Below, one piece after another: positions 9,701 to 17,755 of a DNA stretch of 64,000 nt; within the stretch, counting starts at the first letter, position 1, and each line of letters begins with the position of its first letter. The notes beneath the pieces were generated by a model. It had not been told where the DNA came from. It searched no databases and worked only from the letters and a program-made list of their open reading frames with translations. Source of the stretch: Candidatus Woesearchaeota archaeon (GTDB taxonomy: Archaea > Nanobdellota > Nanobdellia > Woesearchaeales > DSVV01). A program made the position numbers and the translations under genes. Location of the stretch: positions 129,110 through 193,109 of the forward strand of contig JACPTB010000001.1 of NCBI GenBank assembly GCA_016192995.1, written 5' to 3'.

Positions 9701-9958
9701 TCCAAAACCTCCATGACTTACACCATCTGCAACCATACCTATATTATATTTAATTCTTCCTTCTCCATCACGTATGAAAAAAGCACGGAAAGCATCTTGA
9801 TTTTTACCACTATAAGCATATCGTGGAGCATCAAGTTCTTTAGCAATATCAACCTCATACCCAGGATAACCTTGTTCAGAATGACCACTAATAACAGCAT
9901 CAATCACGTGTTCTAAAGTGCCATCTTCTAGAGTACCATCTCTACTATCAACCACCAT
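6764..9958 (-). CDS. PP2C-type Ser/Thr phosphatase with FHA domain and one membrane segment
   Basis: A 1064-residue multidomain protein. Residues about 45-445 form a PP2C phosphatase with the usual acidic metal ligands: NQDAF (D55), VADGVSHGG (D78), HTGDTRTYL, VVCSDGVYNK (about 363) and DDTTAVVI (about 440). Residues about 505-580 form an FHA phosphothreonine-binding domain (IGR at the start, ISGVHAKI, SKNGTFL). A second FHA-like stretch may follow (about 610-720) but lacks clear signature residues. A Pro/Gln/Asp-rich linker leads to one hydrophobic segment (880-902), so the enzymatic part is probably cytoplasmic, tethered by a C-terminal anchor. No partner kinase is visible nearby. TTTATAAATTATAA lies about 30 bases upstream, an archaeal-type promoter. 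Confidence 0.88.
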   Translation of the reverse strand: MVVDSRDGTLEDGTLEHVIDAVISGHSEQGYPGYEVDIAKELDAPRYAYSGKNQDAFRAFFIRDGEGRIKYNIGMVADGVSHGGFGEIAANLAIGIVSEYLANKLSDTSKGTEPIAVDASKAQLEQYIREAMDVANEVIRKVREDLLTNKTITAQNETLDILLDARKSYFEASQDIVRTIVGSVKTEVVKSRIVELGKDKEFTLSKDITVKGKTYFKAGDKVINPEDKRLSTGFDVVVERYDHEKGEVDTVIGHTGDTRTYLCTKDVAGTTDVRQLTTDITFGTYCNDSRLAKDKGVVISGLGHHDDLLKPYAWETHDGKPVIVKSDDRREDVPVRFTHPKYEVGSRTDKLVIDLERLVVVCSDGVYNKNKASLNADGTFKIPFLEKEVISDGTESNPSPRERAASIATEIVEAKRAERTVKPITPEHGKGELKGKYYLDDTTAVVIRSRLHPAETIHSHTGSDATPPKGTPAFDDRTVIGYSLRVVEPTTGNTLRNLEGAEIKGFYTLDDLTKRGVEKAVFIGRKEDKCHIVIPDQRISGVHAKIYADRATGKVFLEDAGSKNGTFLETDLEHKLTQPVEVSKATTFVLSYFVKDGTAEKACKLEVTPVYEDEIQVVGYRVIVTNSDTGVVVREAKYSVNLMHSGIRIGNKEFRDICLEQLVAEDHGFLQVSGSGCSVIFRIEGNAETYRVNDDLQPVRDKKLSGRQNLQLGQYLNLEGRFNVRVVPEYGIPEHEIEVELEVVEEGASETPPVLPNATQPQRRQLGDIAGLEEPRQVLIAGPVVDLRTDDDRRSRRVEGGADGVYLASDVIEDLSRTRTDIRLADAQQKKTPDPTKDVNASVGTVEIYTNVPVDKVHEIVSKRYTTVPVGTVEKEPFYQTHPIATAVAIGVAAISGMVYAIATRDTTLADRLNESVVESRHIRDAETESEREGAGLEQTAASYSPQSEPRAMDLETAQARREPDNNPYAAETVDGVSLTPVRVGDRLFYLAAPQKEGLTVDALVKAYNSGKGDVCQPVGADSMGILSSDGKVYHLQSGNIGNVGKSEVLKDARYIGECRTLVK

Positions 9959-10097
9959 AGGAATGGGAAATCACTTATAATTTATAAAGATTATTGTTAT
10001 ATGACTACTAATTAGTGATTAACATGCTAAAATTATGTGCCTTTTGTTACTCGGTTGAAGTGGCTACTGAGTTGGACTTACTAAATTTTTAATTTAG

Positions 10098-10508
10098 TAC
10101 AATGGAGTTATCAAGCAAATCACCAGAAATGCTTATACTGCAAAAACAAATATTTTTGTCATAGGAAGCAATATTACGTATCCTTGTTATATCTCATTCT
10201 GGTCAGCATCCTCTTATTTAGGATATACAGAACAAATTTTAAACACGATTCAGATCGCAACAACAAGAAGAGTAAAAAATATTGTGTTCGAACAGTATAC
10301 TATTAAATTTGTACCTATGAAATATTTTTTTGGCTATAAAAAAGAAAACACTGATGAAGGAGAAGTTTTTATTGCTGACAATGAAAAATTGCTGATAGAT
10401 TGTTTTCTTCATCCAAAAGAATGTGGAAATTTTGATGAGATTGAAAAGATATATAAAAATACTGAAATAAAACAAGAAATAATAGATAGAATAAAACAGT
10501 ACCAATAG
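10098..10508 (+). pseudogene. Remnant of AbiEi-type antitoxin (5' truncated)
   Basis: An open frame runs from just after a TAG (10095-10097) to 10508 but has no proper start. It reads YNGVIKQITRNAY, then TYPCYISFWSASSYLGYTEQ, then a KYFFGY motif and DNEKLLIDCFLHPKECG. This order (wing of a winged helix, YISFWSAL..GLTEQ-like, KYFFGY) is typical of AbiEi antitoxins, which repress their own operon. The winged-helix start and the partner AbiEii nucleotidyltransferase are missing. The preceding bases show in-frame stops, so this is a decayed module. A short reading frame from a GTG at 10284 is probably not a separate gene. Confidence 0.7.
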
Positions 10509-10615
10509 ACATTTATTCACCAAAATTAATCGAAAAGCTTTAAAAAGAATGGGCTTTTCAAGGTATTTATAGGGGATTATACAATAAAACGATAGGTGAA
10601 TAGGGAGGTTATCAT

Positions 10616-10801
10616 ATGAGAGCAATTAAAGAACCAAAGAGTAAATTCATCAAAGTTAGGTGTCCTAAATGTAAAAACGAGCAGATTACGTTTGGCAAGA
10701 GTTCTAACAAAGTTATTTGCTTAGTTTGTGAGAAAGTGCTTGTTGAGCCAACAGGCGGCAAGTCACGGATTAAAGCGCGTGTTTTAGAGGTTTTAGAATA
10801 A
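10616..10801 (+). CDS. rps27e: Ribosomal protein S27e
   Basis: A 61-residue zinc-ribbon protein with CPKC near residue 18 and CLVC near residue 37, followed by the conserved GGK and a basic tail. It is a small-subunit component found in archaea and eukaryotes but not bacteria. A strong GGGAGG ribosome-binding site precedes the ATG. It abuts the aIF2-alpha gene directly (stop to ATG with no gap) and starts the classic archaeal S27e-aIF2alpha-Nop10 operon. Confidence 0.96.
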   Translation: MRAIKEPKSKFIKVRCPKCKNEQITFGKSSNKVICLVCEKVLVEPTGGKSRIKARVLEVLE

Positions 10802-11590
10802 ATGTTATATCGAAAAGCAGGCATACCAGAAGAATCTGAATTAGTTATGTGCACTGTTACGAAGATTCAGTATAATGCTGTCTTTGCTAATTTGGATGAA
10901 TATGATAATAAATCTGGTATGATTCACATCAGTGAAATTGCGCCAGGAAGAATTAGAAATATCCGCGATTTTGTTAAAGAAGGAAAAAAAATTGTCTGCG
11001 TTGTTTTGCGCGTTGACCGAGAACGTGGGCATATTGATTTATCCTTAAGAAGAGTTTCTGAAGGCCAGCAGCGAACCAAAGTTAATCAATTAAAACAAGA
11101 AGCAATTGCTGAAAAAATTATTGAAATGCTTGCCCGAGAACTCAAAAAAGAGGTCAGAAAATTATATGATGAGATTACTGATAAAATATTTCAAAAATAT
11201 GATATGCTGCATCCTTGTTTTCAAGAGGTTTCCCGCAATGAAACATCATTAACTGGATTAGGATTAGCGCCTGATATTGCTGAAAAGCTTGCTAAACTTA
11301 TTAGCCAGCGAATAAAGCCTCCTGAAGTATTATTGCAGGGAAGACTGCAGTTAAAAAGCTATGCTGATACTGGTGTCGAAGTAATTAAAGATGCTTTGCT
11401 TCAAGGACAAAAAGCTGGTGGGGAACATCTCTTGATTAAATATTTAGGAGCAGGAACCTACCATATCAGCATTACTGCTGAAGATTATAAAACTGCTGAA
11501 GCTGGATTAAAAAAATGTCTTGATACTATTGAAGCGCTTATGAAAAAGATCCAAGGCATCTTTTCTTTTGCCCGTACAGAAAAAAAGTGA
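10802..11590 (+). CDS. eif2a: Translation initiation factor aIF2, alpha subunit
   Basis: A 262-residue protein with an N-terminal S1/OB fold (CTVTKIQYNAVFANLDEY, IHISEI, DLSLRRV), a helical middle and a C-terminal alpha-beta domain. Together with beta and gamma subunits it binds initiator Met-tRNA and delivers it to the small ribosomal subunit. The eukaryotic phosphorylated Ser51 is not strictly required in archaea. The gene sits between S27e and Nop10, an order conserved in archaea, and was probably inherited vertically. Confidence 0.95.
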   Translation: MLYRKAGIPEESELVMCTVTKIQYNAVFANLDEYDNKSGMIHISEIAPGRIRNIRDFVKEGKKIVCVVLRVDRERGHIDLSLRRVSEGQQRTKVNQLKQEAIAEKIIEMLARELKKEVRKLYDEITDKIFQKYDMLHPCFQEVSRNETSLTGLGLAPDIAEKLAKLISQRIKPPEVLLQGRLQLKSYADTGVEVIKDALLQGQKAGGEHLLIKYLGAGTYHISITAEDYKTAEAGLKKCLDTIEALMKKIQGIFSFARTEKK

Positions 11591-11604
11591 TGAAAAGTGA
11601 TGGT

Positions 11605-11781
11605 ATGGCAAAACATATTCTGAAATGCATCGGTTGTCAGAAATATACGATGAATGAACATTGTTCTTGCGGTGGAAAAGCCGTTTCTCCAAAGCCAGCA
11701 AAATATTCTCCTGAAGATAAATATGGCCATATGAGGCGGGAAGTAAAGAAAAAAGAATTGATTGAAAAAGGATTATTGTAA
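11605..11781 (+). CDS. nop10: H/ACA RNP protein Nop10
   Basis: A 58-residue protein: MAKHILKCIGCQKYTM at the start, a second cysteine pair (HCSCGG), and FSPEDRYG-like KYSPEDKYGHMRREVKK. This is the Nop10 pattern of archaeal H/ACA ribonucleoproteins, which guide pseudouridylation of rRNA. An earlier in-frame ATG at 11590 overlaps the aIF2-alpha stop. The start at 11605 is preferred because MAKHI matches the family N-terminus. Confidence 0.93.
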   Translation: MAKHILKCIGCQKYTMNEHCSCGGKAVSPKPAKYSPEDKYGHMRREVKKKELIEKGLL

Positions 11782-11828
11782 TAATTTAATTATAATAATT
11801 TAAAAAAGCATCTCTATTTCCCTCTGTT

Positions 11829-13229
11829 ATGTCAATAGCATTAAGCTTAGATCAAACAGAGCTGCTTCATGGCACATCTCTGGAAGGCATGTCGCTTGAT
11901 CAGTTATTAAGAAATGTGGAAATCAATAACTGCTGGAATCAAGATACTGAAGAAGTTATTAGGATAAAAGAAGAAGTAGAAAGGATGTATCATGCAGCAG
12001 TTGAGATTTATACAAGAAAAAGAATAGTTCGTGAAATTGCACAGGGTTATGGACTTTCTCAATCAACAGTAGAATCGTGGCGAGCTAGAAGAATAATCCC
12101 AAGAATATTAAGAAAGTATCAACGACCTTATATACCAACAACAGATGAGGAAAGGATTTCATTTGCTTATCTTTTAGGAAGCTTTTGCTATAAACATGCT
12201 GGCATACAGCATCTTATAAGCCCTGGAATAAACAGCTTACAGTATCCTGTTGAAAGTATCAAGCGTACATTTCATGATACAAGAGCTGCTGAAAGGTTTA
12301 GCAAAGCATTCGCTGCAATAAGAGGAAAACCACCAGCAAAAGACCGTAACACTCGAGAAACATTTGATCCTATGTTCGTAAGAGCTGTTACCTGTCAACT
12401 TGAATGCAATTTTGAAAAGTATGTTGCTTCAGACGAGGAACGAATTGCATTTCTTAAAGGCTATTTTGATGCAGCGCCGGTTATACCCCTCAAAAGAAAA
12501 ACAAGCATGAGAATTTCACTGCAGTCAGAAGATGATATCGGTATTGATTTTCTTATAACCGCATTTTTTGAATTAGATGTTTACCCCATAATTGAAAATG
12601 GATACAGAGTTGTTGTTGAACGTTATCGAGATCTTGAAAGATTATATCAACTAAAAATTGTTGCCAAAACTCAACAGAGAAAACATCTTAATGCATTTTT
12701 AGAAACAGCTAAACCAGCAACTTATGATGTTGATACTTATTATCATGTACGAAGGATTGTTCGAAGAAGAAAGCAAAAGGGTGAAGCTATTGACTTTCCT
12801 CAATTAAGAAAACAGTTTGGTGTTGATCGTGTTACCTTAAATTCATGGGTTTGTGATATCACAGGAAATAGAAGTTATAAGAAAAAAGAACCACGAGGTG
12901 TTGATAGTTACTTAGAAGCTTTAGCATGGTTGAAATTTCCTCATGTTTATGAAACTGAACAGCCAGTTTTTAGAAATGAAAAATTGTTTATTCCTGTTGA
13001 AGATGGAAGATTATTTGTTGTGCCAAGACATGCACAACAGCAATACTTGAAAACTTATGATGTTTCAGATAAAGATATGATGGATATTAATGAAGCATAC
13101 CATCTTCGAGAAGAACTTGAACGTTGTTTACAAGGTGATAAACAATGTGATATTAACATAAAGTATGATCCAAAAAGTTGCAGAGTAATCTCAATTACAC
13201 CAAATCAAAATGGTTCTGGTAGGAGATAA
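11829..13229 (+). CDS. HTH protein with degenerate LAGLIDADG-like motifs (paralog A)
   Basis: A 466-residue protein. An N-terminal helix-turn-helix reads REIAQGYGLSQSTVESWRAR. Two motifs then resemble LAGLIDADG helices, ISFAYLLGSFCYKH (about 109) and RIAFLKGYFDAAP (about 205), but the first lacks the catalytic aspartate and the second has D followed by AAP instead of D-G. A second HTH (FPQLRKQFGVDRVTLNSWV) lies near residue 325. The layout recalls bacterial WhiA, a LAGLIDADG-derived transcription factor that lost nuclease activity. A DNA-binding regulator is inferred. The next gene is a divergent tandem copy. Confidence 0.55.
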   Translation: MSIALSLDQTELLHGTSLEGMSLDQLLRNVEINNCWNQDTEEVIRIKEEVERMYHAAVEIYTRKRIVREIAQGYGLSQSTVESWRARRIIPRILRKYQRPYIPTTDEERISFAYLLGSFCYKHAGIQHLISPGINSLQYPVESIKRTFHDTRAAERFSKAFAAIRGKPPAKDRNTRETFDPMFVRAVTCQLECNFEKYVASDEERIAFLKGYFDAAPVIPLKRKTSMRISLQSEDDIGIDFLITAFFELDVYPIIENGYRVVVERYRDLERLYQLKIVAKTQQRKHLNAFLETAKPATYDVDTYYHVRRIVRRRKQKGEAIDFPQLRKQFGVDRVTLNSWVCDITGNRSYKKKEPRGVDSYLEALAWLKFPHVYETEQPVFRNEKLFIPVEDGRLFVVPRHAQQQYLKTYDVSDKDMMDINEAYHLREELERCLQGDKQCDINIKYDPKSCRVISITPNQNGSGRR

Positions 13230-13283
13230 TTTCACTATTTGTTAATAGTAATATTTAAAAGAGCAGTTGAGTTTCTTGTGTTC

Positions 13284-14654
13284 ATGGATGGATTAAGTAA
13301 TGCAGCAGCAATACCATTAAAAGGCACACCTTTACAGGGTCTTAGTTTAGATCAGCTTCTTCAAAATGTTCGTGATAATGAATGTTACAGAGAAAGATCT
13401 CAAATACTTAGACTTCAAGATCTTGTAAGAAGAATCTATCTTGGATATTTAGCTGCACGAGGGAGCGTTGTTAGGCCAGGAGTTATCAGTAAAACATACC
13501 AACTTCACTTGCCAACCGTAATTACGTGGAGAAATGGTTGTTTTCCCATGAAATTAACCTATTATGCACGGTCATATCTCCCAACAACAAGAGAACAGCG
13601 TAGTGCGTTTGCTTATGTTTTAGGCGTTGTTTCAAATCATGCACCCTCTGAAGAAACACAAGCGAGTTTATCCAGAGAACATCCATCTCCACCGATAAGA
13701 AAAAGATTGGTTGATGCAGTTAAAACAATTTCAGGTTATAAACCACCTGTTAAAGGTGAAAGAGTTGTTATTCATAATGCTGGTCTTGTGAGACTGGTTC
13801 GTGGCTTACAAAGAACATCGTTACGAGACTATATTACTACTGTTCCTGAAGCAAGGGCATTTCTTCAAGGATTTTTAGATCATTCTGAAATAATGCCACA
13901 AGCGAGGAAAGATGATGGAGTAATGATTTATACTATAACCAGTAGTAGTGAAGTAATATATATCGGATTAGTTCTTGCTTTATCTAAACTAAAAGTGTAT
14001 CCCTCATTATCAAGTGATGGAACTAAAATGGAAATAAAAGGGCTTGTTGATTTAAACTATTTATATCAGAGCGGTGTGATTTCTGATACTACGGCTTTAG
14101 AAATATTTGAAGAATATTTTGCAGATAAACAAGTTCCTCCTGATCCTTTACCACTTTTTTATGAAGTTCATAATGATGCAGTTCGACGAAAACAGGATTA
14201 TGGTTCTGTTAATATTGCTGAATTAGCACGTGTTCATCCTGAAGTAAAACAAAGTTGTATAATAAAATGGGTTGCAAAGATTCGAGGAGTTGATTGTTTT
14301 CATAGCCCTCATCGTGTTTCACGTTATGAAATAATCTGTGATTTTTTGGGAATTAAAAGAGCAGGAATCGAAGTATCTGATCTTAATAAACAGCAAACTC
14401 GAGGTAATGATCATAATAATAGTAATAGATATGAGGAGATTAAGGCAGGTGGTGTTACCTATTATTTACCACCTCTTCAACGATCTAATTACCTACGAGC
14501 ATACGATCTTCCTCCAAGTGGTTTCGATGATAGTTGTCGCGAACATTTAGCAGACCAAATTCTATTCAATTTAAGAAATAATTCGAGGAGAGATTTTGAT
14601 ATTGAAATTGGCGATGATGGAGTTATAACAAGGTTAACTTTAAGAGGAGACTAG
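13284..14654 (+). CDS. HTH protein with degenerate LAGLIDADG-like motifs (paralog B)
   Basis: A 456-residue tandem paralog of the preceding gene. Both begin with the same pattern, (T)PLQGLSLDQLLQNV versus TSLEGMSLDQLLRNV, and both have PTT..R/ER.(A/S)FAY.LG. The LAGLIDADG-like helices are SAFAYVLGVVSNH and ARAFLQGFLDHSE, again without the paired catalytic acidic residues. Upstream frame extends to 13239, but the ATG at 13284 matches paralog A's N-terminus and has a TTTAAAAG box about 28 bases ahead. Function unknown; a DNA-binding role is inferred from the HTH (TYQLHLPTVITWRNG). Confidence 0.55.
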   Translation: MDGLSNAAAIPLKGTPLQGLSLDQLLQNVRDNECYRERSQILRLQDLVRRIYLGYLAARGSVVRPGVISKTYQLHLPTVITWRNGCFPMKLTYYARSYLPTTREQRSAFAYVLGVVSNHAPSEETQASLSREHPSPPIRKRLVDAVKTISGYKPPVKGERVVIHNAGLVRLVRGLQRTSLRDYITTVPEARAFLQGFLDHSEIMPQARKDDGVMIYTITSSSEVIYIGLVLALSKLKVYPSLSSDGTKMEIKGLVDLNYLYQSGVISDTTALEIFEEYFADKQVPPDPLPLFYEVHNDAVRRKQDYGSVNIAELARVHPEVKQSCIIKWVAKIRGVDCFHSPHRVSRYEIICDFLGIKRAGIEVSDLNKQQTRGNDHNNSNRYEEIKAGGVTYYLPPLQRSNYLRAYDLPPSGFDDSCREHLADQILFNLRNNSRRDFDIEIGDDGVITRLTLRGD

Positions 14655-14711
14655 ATTATTTCATTTTTCATTTCAATAATCTTTATAAAACAGTTCTTAC
14701 TGCCATTTTCT

Positions 14712-15557
14712 ATGCAAGTTTATTTGGATTTGATTAAAAAGGTGTTAGCAGAGGGAGAACAGCGAAGCAACAGAACAGGCACTGATACTGTTTCGTATTT
14801 CGGCGCTCATTATAAAATCGATCTTGCAAAAGGCTATCCTTTATTAACCACTAAAAAAGTATTTTTTAATTCTATTATCCATGAGTTATTATGGTTTTTA
14901 TCAGGAGTTACTCATATTAAAGATTTAAAAGAAAAAACTAAAATCTGGAATGCGTGGGCATCAGAAGAAAAAAACTGGGAATTAGGGCAAACCTATGGTT
15001 ATCAATGGGTTAAGTGGGAACAGTATGTAAAAGATCCTCACACGGGGGAAATTACTTGCAATCATATTAATCAAATTCAAAAAATAATTGATGATTTGAA
15101 AACAAACCCTTTTAACAGGCGCATGGTTGTTTCTGCATGGAATCCTGCAGATTTTTATCGTCAAGATAATGATCCTAAAAAAACAGTTATGCCTTCTGCC
15201 TGCCACACCATGTTTATGTTTCATGTGACTAATGATAAAAAATTAAACTGCCATCTCACACAACGTTCAGGAGATTTAATGTTAGGGATTCCTTTTAACA
15301 TGGCAAGCTATGCTGCGTTAACGCAAATGTTAGCACAGGAATGCGGATTGCAGCTTGGGCAATTCAGCCATTATATTAATGACTGCCATATTTATGTTAA
15401 TCATCTTGATGGCGCAAAAGAACAGTTGTTGCGAACACCAAAATCTCTGCCGCAATTGAAGATTGCCAGCAAACCATTTTGGGAATTAAAATTTGAAGAT
15501 TTTGAATTATTGAATTATGATCCTCATCCTGCGATAAAATTGCCGATTGCTGTTTGA
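14712..15557 (+). CDS. thyA: Thymidylate synthase ThyA
   Basis: A 281-residue enzyme that makes dTMP from dUMP using methylene-tetrahydrofolate. Visible motifs: RTGTDTVSYFG (phosphate-binding Arg), HELLWFLSG, WNPADF, the nucleophile loop MPSACHTMFMFHV (catalytic Cys), RSGDLMLGIPFNMASYA and HIYVNHLD. Length and order match bacterial ThyA. It is the partner of dihydrofolate reductase 1.7 kb downstream, but a toxin-antitoxin pair has come to lie between them. TTTATAAAA lies about 25 bases upstream of the ATG, consistent with leaderless transcription. Confidence 0.97.
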   Translation: MQVYLDLIKKVLAEGEQRSNRTGTDTVSYFGAHYKIDLAKGYPLLTTKKVFFNSIIHELLWFLSGVTHIKDLKEKTKIWNAWASEEKNWELGQTYGYQWVKWEQYVKDPHTGEITCNHINQIQKIIDDLKTNPFNRRMVVSAWNPADFYRQDNDPKKTVMPSACHTMFMFHVTNDKKLNCHLTQRSGDLMLGIPFNMASYAALTQMLAQECGLQLGQFSHYINDCHIYVNHLDGAKEQLLRTPKSLPQLKIASKPFWELKFEDFELLNYDPHPAIKLPIAV

Positions 15558-15614
15558 TAGGAAAATAAGGCTTAATACTTAATTTTTCCCGATACATTTA
15601 TATATTACAAAGTG

Positions 15615-15635
15615 TCATAATATGTATCTTTATGA
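15615..15635. promoter_or_regulatory. Inverted repeat between promoter and AbiEi start
   Basis: TCATAA and TTATGA arms flank nine bases, six bases ahead of the AbiEi ATG and just downstream of a TTTATATATTA box. Known AbiEi antitoxins bind inverted repeats in their own promoters, so this is a candidate operator. The arms are short and AT-rich, so chance is not excluded. Confidence 0.35.
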
Positions 15636-15641
15636 TATAAA

Positions 15642-16298
15642 ATGAAACTAACACTTTTAATAAGGAAACTTGTAGCTGAGAAAAACAAGGTTATCGCAGC
15701 TGATACCCTGAAGAACTATTGTAAAGAACTAAAGATTGATTATTTATCTACTATAAAGTACTTGCTGAGGAATAGATATGTTATTCGGATCTTGAAGGGA
15801 ATATTTTACCTGAATTCGTTTGAAGAGCGAAAACTGAAAAAAATAGATATTACGCTTTATGGAGTTTTAAAAGCTGCACTTGAACTAAAAGGAGTAAAAC
15901 ACTGGTATTTTGGACTTGAAACTGCATTAAAATTGAACAATGTTACTCATGAATATTTCACGGTTGATTATATTGTAAGTGATAGTTTGTTTAGGTCTAA
16001 ACCTATAACCATCATGGATCACAAAATCAAATTTATTAAAATAAAATCAAGTTTGTTTGGGTTTGGTATATCAAAAACAACTCTCCCTTATTCCGACCCT
16101 GAAAAAACAATTTTAGATATGATTTATTTAGATAAAAATCGTGGATTAAATAACCTTATTATTAAAAATAAAGTTAAAGAATATCTTCATTTGTGTTCTA
16201 AGAAGAAAATTAAAAAATACCTGCTTTTTTACCCAACGACAGTATCAGTTGTTATAAAAGAGGTCTTGCAACCATATGATTCCAAAAGATTTCATTGA
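15642..16298 (+). CDS. AbiEi-family antitoxin/transcriptional regulator
   Basis: A 218-residue protein with an N-terminal winged helix (LKNYCKELKIDYLSTIKYLL, then RILKGIFYLN, the wing). The C-terminal domain has HWYFGLETALKLNNV and SDPEKTILDMIYL, which match AbiEi proteins. In AbiE type IV systems this protein represses the operon and counters the AbiEii nucleotidyltransferase without direct binding. It overlaps the AbiEii gene by 23 bases. The pair interrupts the thyA-folA neighbourhood, suggesting insertion. Confidence 0.8.
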   Translation: MKLTLLIRKLVAEKNKVIAADTLKNYCKELKIDYLSTIKYLLRNRYVIRILKGIFYLNSFEERKLKKIDITLYGVLKAALELKGVKHWYFGLETALKLNNVTHEYFTVDYIVSDSLFRSKPITIMDHKIKFIKIKSSLFGFGISKTTLPYSDPEKTILDMIYLDKNRGLNNLIIKNKVKEYLHLCSKKKIKKYLLFYPTTVSVVIKEVLQPYDSKRFH

Positions 16299-17223
16299 TA
16301 ATATTGGTGAAAAGCTTGGAAATATAAGAAAAGAACTCTTAGAAAAAGACCTTTTGTTACATCTTCTTCTAACAGAGTTGATGAGGGATGACTATTTTAA
16401 AAAAAACTATGTCTTCAAAGGTGGAACATGCCTAACTAAATGCTATCTGGGATATTATAGATTTTCTGAAGATTTAGATTTTAGTTTTATAGCGCAAGAT
16501 CTATTTGAAAAGAAAACCGAGAAGAATATCAGAAAATTATTATCTAAAGAAATAGACATCCTAACAACATTGCTCGATGACAAATGCAAGAAGCTGTCAT
16601 TTGATTACAACATTGATAAAAAAAATAATAAGTATCATGAATTTGGCGGAAGCAATAAGTTTGTTACCTTTAAATTATGGTATATTTCGGTTGAATTACA
16701 AAGAGAAATGTTTATAAAAATACAAATTAATTTTGTTGAAGTTTTTAAGTATCCTTTTAAATCAAAAAATGCAATTTCACTGCTCCACCTACTTTCAGAA
16801 AAAAATAAAAAAGAATTGTTATTTCTCTTTCCTCAGGAAATGAGTTCTTTTAACACAACTATAAAGGTACTATGCTATGATCTCCATGAAATTCTCTTAG
16901 AAAAAGCAAGGGCTATACTAACACGGCAGGCTGTTAAAGAAAGGGATTTTGTTGATCTATATTTTATACTAAGATTTCTTGGAGAAAAAATTAATAATTA
17001 CAAGGTAAATATCATTGAAAAAACAATGTTTATGTTAAACTATGAAAAATACAGGAATAATCTTCTTGAAAATGAACATGTGTTGAAAGCGTTTAAAGAC
17101 TTTCAAGAGAATATTCTTCTTCAGCAAGAACCGCAAGATTTAAAGCTATTTTTTCATACCTTAAAAGAATATTTAATACGTGTAATCCAAGAAATAAAAA
17201 CAAAGGAAAATACAAAAAAATAA
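16276..17223 (+). CDS. AbiEii-family nucleotidyltransferase toxin
   Basis: A 315-residue nucleotidyltransferase. The core reads FKGGTCLTKCY (about 50), then RFSEDLDFSF (GG-x..., D-x-D metal site). Downstream are EILLEKARAIL and KERDFVDLYFI, the K-R...D-x-D-L pattern of the DUF1814/AbiEii family. AbiEii toxins transfer nucleotides to tRNA or other substrates and give phage abortive infection. It is translationally coupled to AbiEi (23-base overlap). The dihydrofolate reductase gene follows 28 bases later with its own GGTGA ribosome-binding site. Confidence 0.87.
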   Translation: MIPKDFIDNIGEKLGNIRKELLEKDLLLHLLLTELMRDDYFKKNYVFKGGTCLTKCYLGYYRFSEDLDFSFIAQDLFEKKTEKNIRKLLSKEIDILTTLLDDKCKKLSFDYNIDKKNNKYHEFGGSNKFVTFKLWYISVELQREMFIKIQINFVEVFKYPFKSKNAISLLHLLSEKNKKELLFLFPQEMSSFNTTIKVLCYDLHEILLEKARAILTRQAVKERDFVDLYFILRFLGEKINNYKVNIIEKTMFMLNYEKYRNNLLENEHVLKAFKDFQENILLQQEPQDLKLFFHTLKEYLIRVIQEIKTKENTKK

Positions 17224-17251
17224 ATACCTGAACTAAAACAACGGTGACCTT

Positions 17252-17746
17252 ATGGAAATTATCATCATTGCTGCACTTGCTGAAAACTTTGTTATTGGCA
17301 AAAATAATAGGTTGCCGTGGCATTACAAAGAAGATTTTCAGCATTTTAAAGCATTGACAATAGGACATCCGGTAGTTATGGGAAGGAAAACCTATGAAAG
17401 CATTGGAAAGCCATTGCCAAATCGAAAAAATATTGTTCTTACCAGAGATTTATCGCAATATGAACCATTAACATTGCAGGGATGCTATCCAGTTGAATCA
17501 TTAACCAAAGCGATTATTTTAGCTGAGCATCAATTTCATGCAAAGAAATTATTTATTATTGGCGGAGCGCAAGTTTACCAGCAAGGATTAAATATTGCAG
17601 ATACTATGGAATTAACCTTGGTTCATAAAAATGTCGAAGGGGATACTTATTTTCCAAAATGGGATGGACAACAATGGAAAGAAGTTCATCGAGAAGATGT
17701 AGGAGAGATTAGTTTTGTCACATTGAAAAGAGTGAAATATATTTGA
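17252..17746 (+). CDS. folA: Dihydrofolate reductase
   Basis: A 164-residue enzyme that reduces dihydrofolate to tetrahydrofolate with NADPH. Conserved features: IIAALAENFVIGKNNRLPWH, substrate-binding Glu/Asp region KEDFQHF, VVMGRKTYESIG, LPNRKNIVLTR and FIIGGAQVYQQ. It regenerates the folate consumed by ThyA (14712-15557). A GGTGA site lies six bases ahead of the ATG. Both genes are of bacterial type, and their separation by AbiEi/AbiEii looks secondary. Confidence 0.96.
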   Translation: MEIIIIAALAENFVIGKNNRLPWHYKEDFQHFKALTIGHPVVMGRKTYESIGKPLPNRKNIVLTRDLSQYEPLTLQGCYPVESLTKAIILAEHQFHAKKLFIIGGAQVYQQGLNIADTMELTLVHKNVEGDTYFPKWDGQQWKEVHREDVGEISFVTLKRVKYI

Positions 17747-17755
17747 AAAACATGA

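Noticed and set aside
10021-10140. Zinc-ribbon transposase fragment (CxxC pairs in other frames before the AbiEi remnant)
   Set aside because: The CxxC pairs fall in different frames with intervening stops, whereas the AbiEi reading is continuous for 136 codons.
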